64,000 nt of DNA, taken from Pisolithus tinctorius (Eukaryota > Basidiomycota > Agaricomycetes > Boletales > Pisolithaceae). Below are positions 1 to 10,886 of the stretch, one piece after another. Both the position numbers and the translations under genes were made by a program. The DNA lies in the NCBI GenBank assembly GCA_024663395.1, contig JANFAH010000049.1, forward strand, positions 186,001 to 250,000, in the 5' to 3' direction. The notes under the pieces are model-generated. The model saw only the letters and a program-made list of their open reading frames with translations. It did not search any database and had not been told where the DNA came from. Numbering within the stretch: position 1 is the first letter of the stretch; each line of letters begins with the position of its first letter.

Positions 1-542
1 GCCAGTGGGTTTAGGAATAACATGCTACAGTTGAATGCCTTAAGGAAGTCACTTCTGTTTTCTGTCTCTGTGCAGTTTCCATAGAAGAGAGGCACTGCTT
101 CTGCCATTGGTCATGGACATGGCAGGGGTGCTTGTGGTAATGATGGAGGTGGGGGTGGGGGTGCCTGTGATGTTGACAGAAATGGGGGTACCTGCAGTAT
201 TGACTGGGGTGGGAGGTGTGGTGTTGAGGTACTTGACAGGGCTGAGTTAGCTCATTCTCTGTGGGTAGTGCATACCACTGATGAGGCTGGGGGGGTTGGG
301 AGTGCTACTGTAGGAGACACCATGAAGAAGTCTTCATCTTCTGGGTGTTCTGGGGAGTTTTCTTGGGTTGGTGGGATCCCATGTATAGATGTATACTCCT
401 GTGGTGACAATGGCAGGTACTCTTGTGAGGATGATAGCAGAATATCCAGTGATTGATTACCTGATGGGAACAAGTAGTCACTGGTGTATGGGGTTCCAAG
501 GGGTGACCATGCTGCTGTGATCTCCAGTGTATGTGAGGACAT
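1..542 (-). pseudogene. Possible retroelement gag-like fragment
   Basis: On the minus strand a 96-codon Pro/Ser/Thr-rich open frame (252-542) is followed, after a stop, by a further readable stretch reaching the window edge with the motif PLFYGNCTETEN. This resembles the start of gag-like proteins in basidiomycete retroelements, in which a disordered Pro/Ser region precedes the capsid-like domain. The match rests on memory of the family style only. No catalytic motif is visible, CpG is almost absent, and the reading frame is broken. It could equally be a chance open stretch in low-complexity DNA. Confidence 0.2.
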
Positions 543-1107
543 GAACTGGCCTTGTACATTTTGTGGTTGCCTTCTGCAAGGCAGATTGATAGCAGTATGG
601 TGGTCACTTCTAAGTTAGTTACTCAGCTTGTTCTTTTGTACCCTCTGTACACATGTGGGCCATGCAGTTGCCTTGCATTTGTTCACTAGTGTTGGTATGG
701 TATTGGTGTAGTGAGTATGGTGCAGTGGTGCTGTCTGGGTCAGTTCCACTCTTGTCACCACATGGAGTGGTCAGACTTGACTTTGGTGGGATGAACTGAA
801 CTTGTAGTGTCTTGTATCATAACTATACATGTGCCTCTGCATGTCTGTGTGTGTGTCCTTCTGACTAAGCATGCTGTGGCTGTATCCTCACCTCCTGTCC
901 CTGGGCCTCCCTACTCCACAGTGCCAGAAAGGAGGCCAGGAATGTGCAACCTGGTAGCTCAGTAGCATATCCCTCCCATGGTACCTGGAGTGGGAGAGGG
1001 CTTAGCTTCACCCTGACCTCCATACCAGTTTTCCCTTCACAGAAATGCACTAGATAATGAGTGATTGGTTTGTTTATGATAGGATGAATGCCAGATTGGA
1101 CCTCCAC
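543..1107. other. No gene recognised
   Basis: This is CpG-poor, TG-rich DNA with short stops in all frames. I see no motif, terminal repeat or RNA gene here. Confidence 0.5.
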
Positions 1108-1650
1108 ATCATTCTCAGCTCTCACAGTACTGATTAGTTCCAGTGACACATGGGGCATTGGTGGGGAAACAGTGCAGGAGATGACTGCCAGCAGGTTTCT
1201 GAAGAGACCAATGGTGCTGATAGCACATTCTATTGATTATACTATAGTGTGCACCAGCATTTGCTGAGGTTTCCCTGAGAGAATGTCCCTGATGAGCCAG
1301 AATGGTGATTTCTTGATTTGTGTTACAGCAAGGAGGCTTAGTGGTGCAAATCACTGTTTGGTATTGTTTGTTTGTTGACAAATCATTCAGTAGACCATGT
1401 GATCCATTATGTAAACATTGGTGAGCATCTCACCATGTTTTATATGTGTTCCCAAGGACTACATCCCCAGTATATCACAAAGTTACATAATTGTCCCAAT
1501 GAGCTCTCATTTTCATTTGGGTATTCTGTCATCAGTTTCTATCCAAATATTATGTAATATGGCTCATCAGAAAGCCATGACCAGCTGCCTTGGTCCATCC
1601 ACCAATACCTTGGACTCAATAATGATAGTGCACTTGCTACACCATGATTA
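1108..1650 (+). repeat. Decayed relative of the Tc1-like palindrome arm
   Basis: This stretch follows, with many substitutions, the right arm of the palindromic element at 17202-18776. Shared landmarks in the same order are an AGTACTGATTAGTT block, a GGGGAAACAG block, a TTGTTTGGTATTGTTTGT-like block and GTAGACCATGTGAT. It has no partner arm and no terminal CAGTGGGTC end, and it is cut on the right by an LTR. It is therefore an old, truncated copy of the same or a sister element. Confidence 0.5.
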
Positions 1651-1651
1651 A

Positions 1652-2386
1652 TGAAAAACATGAGCCACTGTATCTAAGTCCTCACTCACTCTGAACCCTT
1701 CTCCTTTGGTCATTCACTCACTCTGCACCAACTCTGCCTGTCCTCTGTCATTTACAAACCTTCTCTGCTCTGACTGCTGTCAGACTTGTACTGGTCTACC
1801 ATTGGAGCATGTGGACTGTTCTCTGAGGGGTCATGTAATCTCCCTTCAGACTTCTCCTTGACAGCATGCAGTCAGATACTCTGTAGCATGTGCACTGCAT
1901 GGTCCAGTGCCTGGACTGTTTCCTTTTTGGTTTGTTCTATGTTACCCATTGTGTGTTTTTCATCTTCCCTTCATTCATTGTCTAGGAAGTTTTTACTTGA
2001 AAATTTATGAGTCTCTGTATGTCAGTTCCAATTCCAGTTACTGTACTGCTGTAGTAGTATAAAAGCATGTACCATACTCTGCTGTTCTTCAGTACAAATA
2101 TCAACTAAGTTCCTACTCCTTCTCTCTCCATCTTCTGTCTGTCAGAGTTACCTCTGACTGTCCATCTGGTCTCTACCTCTGAAATAAGAGGGCTGAGATC
2201 ATGCAAGGGAGTAGCACACAAGCTAAACCTGATGCCCTCACTCTACTCCACCTCTGTCTTGGCAGACTTTGTCTCTGCTGACACTCCACTAGTTGGAGTT
2301 CTGTTTATCTGTGTTGGACATTCTTCCACACCTCTCCCCAACCCTGTCTAGCATTGGAGTTGGTCAGAGTAGGCCCAGACTTGACA
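1652..2386 (+). mobile_element. Gypsy-type solo LTR, family LTR A, copy 1
   Basis: The unit is bounded by TG and CTTGACA. It carries a TATA-like TATAAAAGC near 2060 and is the inverse, base by base with many C-to-T and G-to-A changes, of the LTR at 2487-5065. The orientation follows the rule seen in gypsy G1 and G2, whose LTRs start TGTCAT and end TTGACA or TTAACA. No clean target duplication is seen, so its left end (estimated by alignment) or its flanks were probably rearranged. The sequence is heavily deaminated. Confidence 0.6.
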
Positions 2387-2486
2387 GTCCCCCCTTCTCC
2401 CTCTCCTCCATCAGAGCCCCATTCATGAAGAATTTATTGACTTTGCTGAGAGGATGAATGGGTGGGAGACATGATTGCCTATGCTC

Positions 2487-5065
2487 TGTCAAGTCTGGGC
2501 CTACTCCAACCAACTCCGATGCTATATAAGGTCTAGAGAAGGGTTCGGAAGCAAGTCTAACACAGAAGAACAGAACTCCGACTAGTGGAGTGTCGGCAGG
2601 AATGAAGACCACCGAGACAAAGGCGGAGTGGAGTGAGGGTGTCGGGTTTAGCTCGTGCGCTACCCCCTTGCACGATCTCAGCCCTTGTATTTCAGAGGGA
2701 GAGTACAGACGGAGAGTCAGAGATAACTCCGACAGGCAGAAGACGGAATCAGAGGGAGTAGGAACTAAGTTGATATTTGTACTGAGGAACGGCAGAGTAT
2801 GATACATGCTTTTATACTACTACAGAGGTACAGTAATCGGAATTGGAACTGACATACGGAGACCCATAAATTTTCAAGTAAAATTTCCTGGACGATGAAT
2901 GAAGGGTAGATGGAGGACATACAAGCGGGTAACATAGAACATCCAGAAAAGGAAACAGTCCAGACGCTGGACCATGCGGTGCATGCACTGTGGAGTACCT
3001 GACTGTGCGCTGTCAGGGAGAAGCCCGAAGACAGTCACATGACCACTCAGAGAGTGGTCCGCTTGGTCCGGTGTCACACACCAAAGGTGTTGTGGACATG
3101 GTTACAGCTGACTCTGCCTAACTTGTTGATGAGTTGTGCACAATGCCCAAGCATGCAGATGAAGACTAAAGGCCTCATGCGTAGAAAGACTGTTGGACAT
3201 TAACAGTCATCCTTCGCACAAGAACGAGTCATCAGTGCTAAAGAGAAAAGAGGAAGTGAGTTAAGCGCACGTTAAAGGTTTTTAGTGCCCATGTACGGCA
3301 TTCCGGTTTTCATCATATCTCCACCGTTTCCAAAGATATCGACTCCATTCCCACACTCGCTTAAAGTGCTCAGTCCCACGATTCTTCCTTCCAAGTTTGG
3401 AGAGGATCCTCGCACCCTGCATGTTTCTACAGCACTCCATCCATCAGATGCTCATTTTGCTAAGTCCATCAATCATGGCCACCTCTTCGTCGATCATCTT
3501 GCTTGTCTCATTTGCCAGAGACAGTGGCTATGTATATCTGCCAGGCGTTCCCACCAGCTTCCGTCCTGAAGCCCCCTGGTTCATCCCGTCATTGTCAGCC
3601 CCATCTCATCCCATGCAGCTTGGTCAGTGTGTTCTCCTTGTCAGTATGACTTCCTGAAGGACATTCTTTGGTCGCCTCAGGTCTGTCACTTGGTTAGAAA
3701 GGTCTTATGTGGTCGTTTCAGTCTCCCTGGTTGATGAAGCATATGGATCGTTCCTCCCTGCTCCCTGCACTGTCTTTATTCCAGTCTCATCCATCATTCT
3801 TCCCACATTGTGACAGCTGCAGTATAATCTACTGTCCTCCAGCCTCCCTGATCGCATTCATGACGAGTATGACATGCATCTTGCCTTCTTACTGCAAGAT
3901 TCAGCAGAAGACGTTCCCCCTTCTCCTCCTCCTCCATCAGAACCCCATTCATGAAGTTTTTGTTAACTTCACTGAGAGGATGAAAGGGTGGGAGACGCGA
4001 TCGCATATGCTCTCATTGCCCCACAGACCCCCAACGCCCTAGCCCCCTTTGACACCTGACTCATGCCCTTCAATTCTGGAATTAATACTTCCCTATCTGG
4101 AAACACTGTCCATCTGTCATGCCATCTTTGAATCTAGAGATGTCTCTGCTGAGATCTAACTTGCATCGCCACCCCCTAATGTGATATCAGTGTGCTTACT
4201 CAGTTTCTGATTCTATTTGACTCATTTTGTGATGTTTTGACTATCCTTGACTCGTTTATTGCCAATACTTACCAATCTTCTTTGCTTGCTTACTTTTCAT
4301 TTCTCACTTACTCATCATGATTACTCAGTCCTTACTCATTACTTACCAAGTGTTTGTGCCTTGTTTGTCACAAGCTGTGCTCCCCCCTCAGTATATAAAC
4401 CCCCATGTACTTAGCTACCAAGAATAAATTCAGAAGCAGTCCAGCAGTCAGTCCAGTGCCTATCTCATCGTCGACAGTTGAGGTTCCATGAAGGGGTCTA
4501 TCTGTCATCATTCGTATACTTGGTAGTTGAGGCTCATTTGGAAGAGTCTATCTGCCTCCATCATTCATCTGAAGCTTCCTCTTAGTCAGCAGTCTTAGTC
4601 ATCCCTCCACTCCTGTGTAACTCGTCAACGACTTGCGCCAGGAGCACATTTTATTGAAGTCCATTATTCCAAGAAGTCCTTTCAGCTGAACACCTTCACT
4701 CTGTTCAGCATCCCCTCCTCAGTCATCATCCATTCATCTACCCCTGCATAACTTGTCGATGACTTGCACTAGGATCACCTGCCATTGAAACTCCCCCCAC
4801 TTTAGGTTTCTCTGCACTCCAGGTTCCATGGAGGCAAACCACCACTCGCTCTTATTTGTCTTTTGTGTTGGATTAGTTTGGTTTTCACCAGCATTCCACA
4901 CTTTGACTCACACCGGTAGGAGAACAACACAAGTCTGACAGCAGTTGGAGCGGAGATGGTTCGTAGACGATAGAAGGTGGGCAGAGTTGGTGTGGAGTGA
5001 GCGAATGACCGGCGGAAGAGGGTGTGGAGTGAGTAAAGACCTAGAGTGAACGCACAGTTATGACA
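2487..5065 (-). mobile_element. Solo LTR A copy 2, interrupted by element X
   Basis: In plus reading it starts TGTCAAG and ends TTATGACA, flanked by a perfect TGCTC duplication. Removing the insertion 3072-4912 leaves an LTR of about 734 bp, matching the other LTR A copies. This copy keeps many CpG sites that the copies at 1652 and 10887 have lost, so it is the least decayed. A conserved stem-loop, discussed in the findings, lies at 2650-2678. Confidence 0.75.
3072..4912 (+). mobile_element. Solo LTR-like element X, inner copy
   Basis: An 1841-bp unit begins TGTCACACACC and ends GACTCACA, flanked by a 4-bp duplication CCGG (3068-3071 and 4913-4916). It sits inside LTR A copy 2. A TATATAAAC box occurs near 4391 with AATAAA about 30 bp later, a promoter and polyadenylation arrangement typical of an LTR. 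No coding domain was recognised in it. The length is large for a fungal solo LTR, so it might instead be a small internally deleted element. CpG is well preserved in its left half. Confidence 0.6.
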
Positions 5066-6042
5066 TGCTCCCATTACCCCACAGACCCCCAATGCCCAAG
5101 CCCTTTGACACCTGACTCATGCCATCCATTTCTGGATTCAATACTTCCCCATCTGGAAACACCATCCATCTGTCATCCAATCTTTTGATCTAGTGATGTC
5201 TCTGCTGAGATCTGACATGCATTGCCACACCCTAATGTGATATCAGTGCACTTACTCAGTTTCTAACATTCTTTGACCCATACTGTGATGTTTTGACTGT
5301 CCTTGACTCATTTGTTGTCAATACTTACCAATCCTCTCTGCTTGCTTACTTTTCATTTCTTGCTTACTCATCATGATTACTCATTGCTTACAGTCCCTAC
5401 TCATTACTCACCAAGTGTTTGTGCCTTGTTTGTCATTGGCTGCACTCCCCCCACAGTATATAAACCCCCCTGTACTTAGCTACAACCCAAGTGAATCAGA
5501 AGTTACTTGGGAACCAGTTCAGCTCATCTCAGACTTAACTCATTGTCAACAGTTGAGGCTCCATGAAGGGGTCTATCTGTCATCACTCATCATCTGTGAT
5601 AGTTGAGGCTCCATTAAGGGTCTATCTATCACCATTCTTTATCTGAAGCTTTATCCTCACTTAGTCAGCACTCTTGCTTAGTCATCCCTCTGCTCTGGCA
5701 TAACTTGTCATTGACTTACACCAGGAGCACATTCTATCAAAGTTCCTTACTGCAATCAGCATCTCTCTCACAGTCATCATCCATTCATCCATTTCTGCAC
5801 AACTCAACATCGACTTGTGCCAGGAGTACTTTTGGCTGAATACCTTCACTCTGTTCAGCATCCCTCACCCTCTCATCACTTGCTCATTCACTCCTGTGTA
5901 ACTCATCATTGACTTGTGCCAGGAGCACTCCCCTATTTTTTTTCTGCCCTCCAGGTACCACAGAGGCACACCACCACTCATTTCTATTTGTCTTTGGTGT
6001 TGGTTTTGGTTGGTTCTCACCACCTTTCCACACTTTGACTCA

Positions 6043-8808
6043 TGCTGGCCTTGTCAACCCATTAGGAACTGAAGTATCTAGGTTGTAGGGAACCAACTAG
6101 CCCACTCAATAGGTGCCCATTGGTGGCTGAGGGTAGTGCAGTCACCTATCCATGCCTAATACTAAAGTTTGCTAACCCCCCTGACATCAACCCCACCTTG
6201 GAGCATGGATTTGCTTGCAAGACACCCTGGCCCTTGGCCCATCTGACAAACCCCCAACTCTGCCAGTCTGCTTCCCAGCTCACCCACTTGCCCCAGAACT
6301 TGTATGTTTGGATGGCCCCTTCAGGTACTAGCTAACCCCTCACCTTCCCCCTAACCATCACCATTGTCACCCCACCATTGACTCTGGAACTCTGGTCCTA
6401 CCCATTCTCTGGACTCTGGTCTTACCAGTTGTCTTTCTACCCTGTCTTCCAGTCTCCACTGGCCTCCCACTCCTCTCAGGCTCTGTTTCTGGCCTTCACA
6501 CCCACACTACTGACCCTGACACTCCTTGCTATCCCTGTACCAGTCCAGCCTGCCCTTCCAGTCTTGTATCTCCAGTTTTGAAGCTTTTCCAGCCTTACAA
6601 AAACTTTCTGGAACTGGCCTTGACACCTGTTAAGCCAGTCTCTATGTTCTCAGTATTCAGATTTACAACTCTGGTGGTAGGACTCCTACTACCACATCTA
6701 GTATTCCTCTTGGTGGTCCTGGCCCACACCTTGTACCCCTGTAGACTTGGGAAGTCTACCCTAAGAGGGGGATAAGGGACCTCACTAGTGACCTACTCTC
6801 TTCCAAACCCCTGTCTGTTACCTCTCCAGTGCCCTCAGCACAACTCCACTCAGTCCCTGCACACCAGTCCCCAGTTCCTTGGCCCAGTTCTTGCATACTG
6901 AAGCACTCCTGAACCACCCACCCCTTGGTTCCTCCCAGCCCTTGACATCAGTGTTGGTACTCCAGTCTCACTACCCTGGCAGTTCTCAGCCTTGGTGGTT
7001 TTGTGCTTGCTGGTCTCTCTGGTCTTGGCCTCCTGTTGTCAGCCCTTTGGCTGGATAACCCCTAGGCCCCACCTGGTCTCCAGACCCCCTGAACCAGTCC
7101 TCCAATGGCTTTTCTTGGCCTTTGGGCTTCTTGCCACTGGACAACACACCTCTGACCAACTCCAGACACCCCTAAACTGGATTCAACACCCAGACTCACC
7201 TCCTGCTGACACTCCTGGGCCTTTGTTGAACTGGTCTCATGACCTGCTGGTCCCTGGTTCATGCCTGGCTATGTCAAGCCCTCCAGTCCTTGTCCAAACC
7301 CAACTCTAGCTGCCTAGACAGTCCCCAAGCCCTCTCTGGCCTCTGGAAGCTCACATGGCCCATTTCATTGGCACTTTGCCTTGCCACTCTCTGCCTTGGA
7401 CTTCCATCTCACTACTCCTGATTACCCTGGTCTTGGTGTTAGCCCACTGACCTACACTTTTTTGGCCTCCCATTATCAGCCCACCAGCTGGATAGCACCT
7501 TAGGCCACCTCCAACCACCCCAGCCCTCTCAGACACCTTTAGACCAGCCCCCAGGTAGCTCCTCTGGCCCTGTCTGACTTCAGGCCAGTCCCCTATTGGC
7601 CTTTCCAGCCCCACAGCCCTGTCTGACTCCAGACCAGTCTCCAGCTGGCCCTTCTTGCCCTCTCTGGCTCCTGACCAGTCCCCACCTGGCTTTTCCAAGC
7701 CCTCTCTCTGACCATTGGACCAGTCCCCAGCCCTCCTAGCCTTCTGTCCCCTAGACCAGTCTTCAGCCTCACTGTTTCCTCTGGACCACTTGCTGTCAGA
7801 CTGTCTGTGTTTTGGCACAACTGGCTTCAGCCACTCTCAGCCTTGGCCTCCAACTTCAGCCACCCCAGGCCTCAGCCTTCAGCTTCAGCCATCCTCAGTC
7901 CCAGCCTTTGGCTTTGACCACTGTCTTCTGTCTCCTGTCTCCTTGTTAAATGTCTTCTCCATTTTCTGTATTCTGTCATCTTTTTTCTGTAGATACACAC
8001 TTTCAGACCCCATGACCCCCTGGAACAGACCTTGGACCCATTCCAGCCTTCTTGGCCATTCTCATGACCCTCCATACCCTTGCAGTGCACCCCCAGTCCA
8101 ACCAGTACTCCCAGACTGGCCCCCCAGTCTTTCCTGCACCCTCCCAGCCTTCATGTCACTCTGGTGCCACTCAGAAGCACTCTGGTACACCCCCAGACCA
8201 TCTTTTGGTCATCTCCAGACCTCTCTGGGCTCTCTTGGCCTCCATGTTGCCCTGAACTGGCTTTAAAGCACACCTCCAATCCTAGTAGCATACCCCTGGT
8301 ACATTTGTTGGATGTTACTGGTCCCCTGTACATTGTCAGCCTCCACTTTTCCCTGATGTGGCTCTGAAGCACACCCCTGTGCTTTACTTGGTCATTCCTG
8401 GCCTTCAATTTGCCTTAACCCAGCTCCAAAGTGCAGCTCTGGCCCTCTGAGACATTGGCTCCAGCTTTCAGCTGCCCAGCCATTCTAATCACTTCTGGAT
8501 TCAGCTTTGGCTCATCCTGGCCCACTAAACCACCTGGAAACCTCTTAGACTGGCTTCTGGCCCCCCTTGTTATTGCTTCTCTGGCCTCAGGTTCCCAGAA
8601 CACTCCTTGGTCTTGACCCTTGACCCTGGATTTGGCTTATGCCGTTCTGGTCTGAACTACTGGACCTCCAGTCATCACTGCCCTGTTTCCAGGCCCTTGG
8701 GCTCACCCTTGGCACTGTGTGTGCACTCAGACTCACTGTTAGACATGTGACTACATTGTGTAACCCTCTGAGCATATTTCCCTATGGAACCTCAAGGGTT
8801 CAGTTCCT
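6043..8808. repeat. Degenerate pyrimidine-rich repeat block
   Basis: The plus strand is strongly C/T-biased and built from imperfect copies of short phrases such as GACCAGTCCCCAGC, recurring about every 40-60 bp between 7500 and 7760. A longer phrase with CAGCCC..TGGCTGGATA occurs near 7040 and 7490. A polypurine tract AAGAGGGGGATA appears at about 6763 and again at 8809, suggesting two related element interiors placed in tandem. Open frames here are short, repeat-driven and without domain motifs, so I treat none as genes. It may be the rotted interior of the element whose 3' LTR starts at 8822. Confidence 0.4.
8136..8440 (+). repeat. Four degenerate units of about 85-100 bp
   Basis: Four imperfect units share the pattern TTGGCCTCCA / TTGCCCTGA / TGGCTNTAAAGCAC / CCCC with spacing of roughly 85-100 bp. 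Divergence is too great for an exact boundary. Confidence 0.35.
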
Positions 8809-8821
8809 AAGAGGGGGATAC
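8809..8821 (+). promoter_or_regulatory. Polypurine tract before LTR B
   Basis: The sequence AAGAGGGGGATAC directly precedes the LTR start TGTCACAT. The same tract is found in inverse orientation beside the 3' LTRs of gypsy G1 (39874 onward) and G2 (52577 onward). It would be the RNase H-resistant primer for plus-strand synthesis. Confidence 0.7.
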
Positions 8822-9668
8822 TGTCACATATGTGACTCTTGGACTCAAGCCCAGTCCAGTGCAGACCCATAGCCCCCTATCTGCAGTCAGTCCAGACCTA
8901 GTCCAATCCAGAAAGCTTAACTCTGGCCCTGAATAATCCAACTCCAGCCTAGATAACTCAAGTCCAGTGTTTTACCCCTATCTCCAGTCCACTCCAGCCT
9001 CTCAGCCTTGCACTGCCCTGCCCTGGTCCTTCCAGGTCCATGTCCAGGTCACCCAGACATGACTCCAGTCTGTTTTCTGATGTTTGTGCTATATTTAGTT
9101 TTAGTCCTCTTGCCTGATCTCTGCTTACTGTATGAAGCCTGTTCTGACTCCAGTTATGCCAGTCACCTGGACTTTGGCTATTAGTCTCAGCACAGCCTCT
9201 GTGGCTGTCCACCCCTTGCTAACCATCTTGCTAATAGCTTATTAACAAGTCTGGCTCTATGTTCATTACCCCAGACTGGCTGCATGTATTTAAACCCTGT
9301 ACATACTTCATAGATACCAACCTAGTATTACCCTCAACTCCATACTACCCTCCAAGTCTACTCCATAGCTAAGGCTGAGCCTTAGGCTATCCCTGCCCCC
9401 TGTCCTGGACCTCTCCCTGGCTTGCATAAGGTTACAGCACATAAGCTGTCTAAGGGAGGTAGATCCAACTCTGAACCAGCTTCCCCCTGTGCAGACTCCA
9501 TGACTGGTCTGTTTCCCACACTACTGGTCTTATTCCTGTGCTCCCAGCATTGACTCCAGACCTCTGAACTTGGCCCCTGACCTCCAGCCTTGACTCTGGT
9601 CAACCAGACTTAGCCCCTGTCACCCAGACTCAATGCCTGGCCACCTGAGGGTAAACCTGTACTTGACA
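8822..9668 (+). mobile_element. Gypsy-type 3' LTR, family LTR B
   Basis: The LTR runs from TGTCACATATGTG to TACTTGACA. Its inverse partner at 10137-10827 defines the same termini. A TATTTAAAC box lies near 9288. The preceding polypurine tract marks it as the 3' LTR of an element whose interior would be the decayed block to the left. No matching target duplication is present, as expected if the 5' half of the element was lost. Confidence 0.65.
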
Positions 9669-10136
9669 CTCCTGAGGTCCAAAAGGATAAGAAAAAGAAA
9701 CAGAAAGAGGATTTGACCTCACAGATCACAGTACAAGGTGCTAATCAAGAATCAGGTGCTAGTGGCCCAAGAACAAGGTGCCCATACCTGGAGAATTCCA
9801 AGTGTCAGTGATGATGGAAGAAAGCAACAAGAGAGGTACAAGGGAAGCAAGCTCAGCTAAGGTGTTCATTGAGGTGATGAGCCCTTTGACCCCTCAACCT
9901 TCTGAGTTAGAAAACTCATGTGTCCTTTATAACCCAAATACTCCTCAAGAGAGCAAGAGTCCTTTGAATGGAGTATATGTCAAAGATGAAATGCCTTCAA
10001 TGAGAGAACTCAACAAGGACATTCCCCTCAATCCTCAGGTAGCCCTAGTGGCTATGAATAAATTTCTGGAGAGTATCCAGCAGCAATGGGTATAGACTCA
10101 AAAGCTTCCATAACCATGGGATAGACCCAGGCAAAC
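9669..10136 (+). other. Unrecognised segment with a 105-codon ORF
   Basis: An open frame of 105 codons starts at 9778 and stops at 10095. It is Glu/Ser/Asn-rich and ends in a stretch (AMNKFLESIQQQ) that could be helical. I do not recognise a family. Lysine/arginine-rich reading in another frame lies just upstream (9680-9710), so this may be the tail of a longer frameshifted gene. It sits between two inverted LTR B copies, and the right one inserted cleanly, so this DNA predates that insertion. Confidence 0.3.
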
Positions 10137-10827
10137 TGTCAAGTATGGGTTTACCCTCAGGTGACCAGGCTTCAAGTCTGGGTGACAGGGGCTAAGTCTG
10201 GTTGGACTGGAGTTAAGGCCAGGAGTCAGGGGCCAAGTCTGGAGGACTGGGGTCAAGCCCAGGAGTGTGGGAATAAGTCTGGTAGCATGGTAAACTGACT
10301 GGTCTTAGAGCATGCACAGAGGGAAGCCAGTCTGGGGTTGGATCTACCTCCCTTGGTCTCAGCTTATGTACTGTACCCTTATGCAAGCCAGGGAGAGGTC
10401 TGTGACAGGAGCAGAGGATAGACTAAGGCTCAGCCTTAGCTATTGAGAGGTCTTGGAGGGTAGATCAGGATTGAGGGTAATACTTTGGCAATATTCTGAC
10501 TGGAGTGCTATGCAGTATGTACAGGGGTTATATATATGAGGCCAGTCCAGAGTAACAAACTTAGAGCTGGACTTGTTGGTAAGCTATTAGGAAGATGATT
10601 ATCAAGAGAGGCCCTGGGAGGACCAGGGTGGCACAGCACAAGGCCAAGAGGCCAGATTGGACCTGAGATAGGGGTAAAGTTCTGGACTTGAGTTACCTAG
10701 ACTGGAGTTGGGTTACTTAGGGCTGGAGTTGAGTTATTTAGGCTGGAGTGGGTCTGGACTTGACTGCAGATAGGGGCTATGGATCCAGACTGGACTGGGC
10801 TTGAGTCTGAGAGTCATGTATGTGACA
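10137..10827 (-). mobile_element. Solo LTR B, reverse copy
   Basis: The unit begins TGTCAAGTATGGG and ends TATGTGACA in plus reading. A perfect 5-bp duplication CAAAC lies on each side (10132-10136 and 10828-10832). It is the inverse of 8822-9668 with an internal deletion of about 150 bp. The clean duplication shows a single insertion followed by LTR-LTR recombination. Confidence 0.8.
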
Positions 10828-10886
10828 CAAACATCATTCCAATATGATAGAGTGTATCAGGCAAGTGCTTGCAGTTGCCAGGGCAG

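Larger units (their letters stand above)
2387..6042 (+). mobile_element. Outer copy of element X (solo LTR-like), interrupted
   Basis: Two separated pieces, 2387-2486 and 5071-6042, line up with one continuous stretch of the inner element X (about 3905-4912). The interruption is LTR A copy 2, flanked by the 5-bp duplication TGCTC (2482-2486 and 5066-5070). The right piece carries a TATATAAAC box near 5457 and ends in the same CTTTGACTCA terminus as inner X. The 5' part, about 830 bp of the inner copy, is missing. It is probably an old solo LTR truncated by the neighbouring LTR A copy 1. Confidence 0.55.

Noticed and set aside
1372..1650. Plus-strand ORFs at 1372-1651
   Set aside because: The DNA is a decayed transposon arm; these frames do not match the frame read in the better-preserved copy.
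6120..8616. Several plus and minus ORFs of 60-183 codons as genes
   Set aside because: They are driven by pyrimidine-rich degenerate repeats, overlap each other on both strands and show no domain, start context or conserved pattern.
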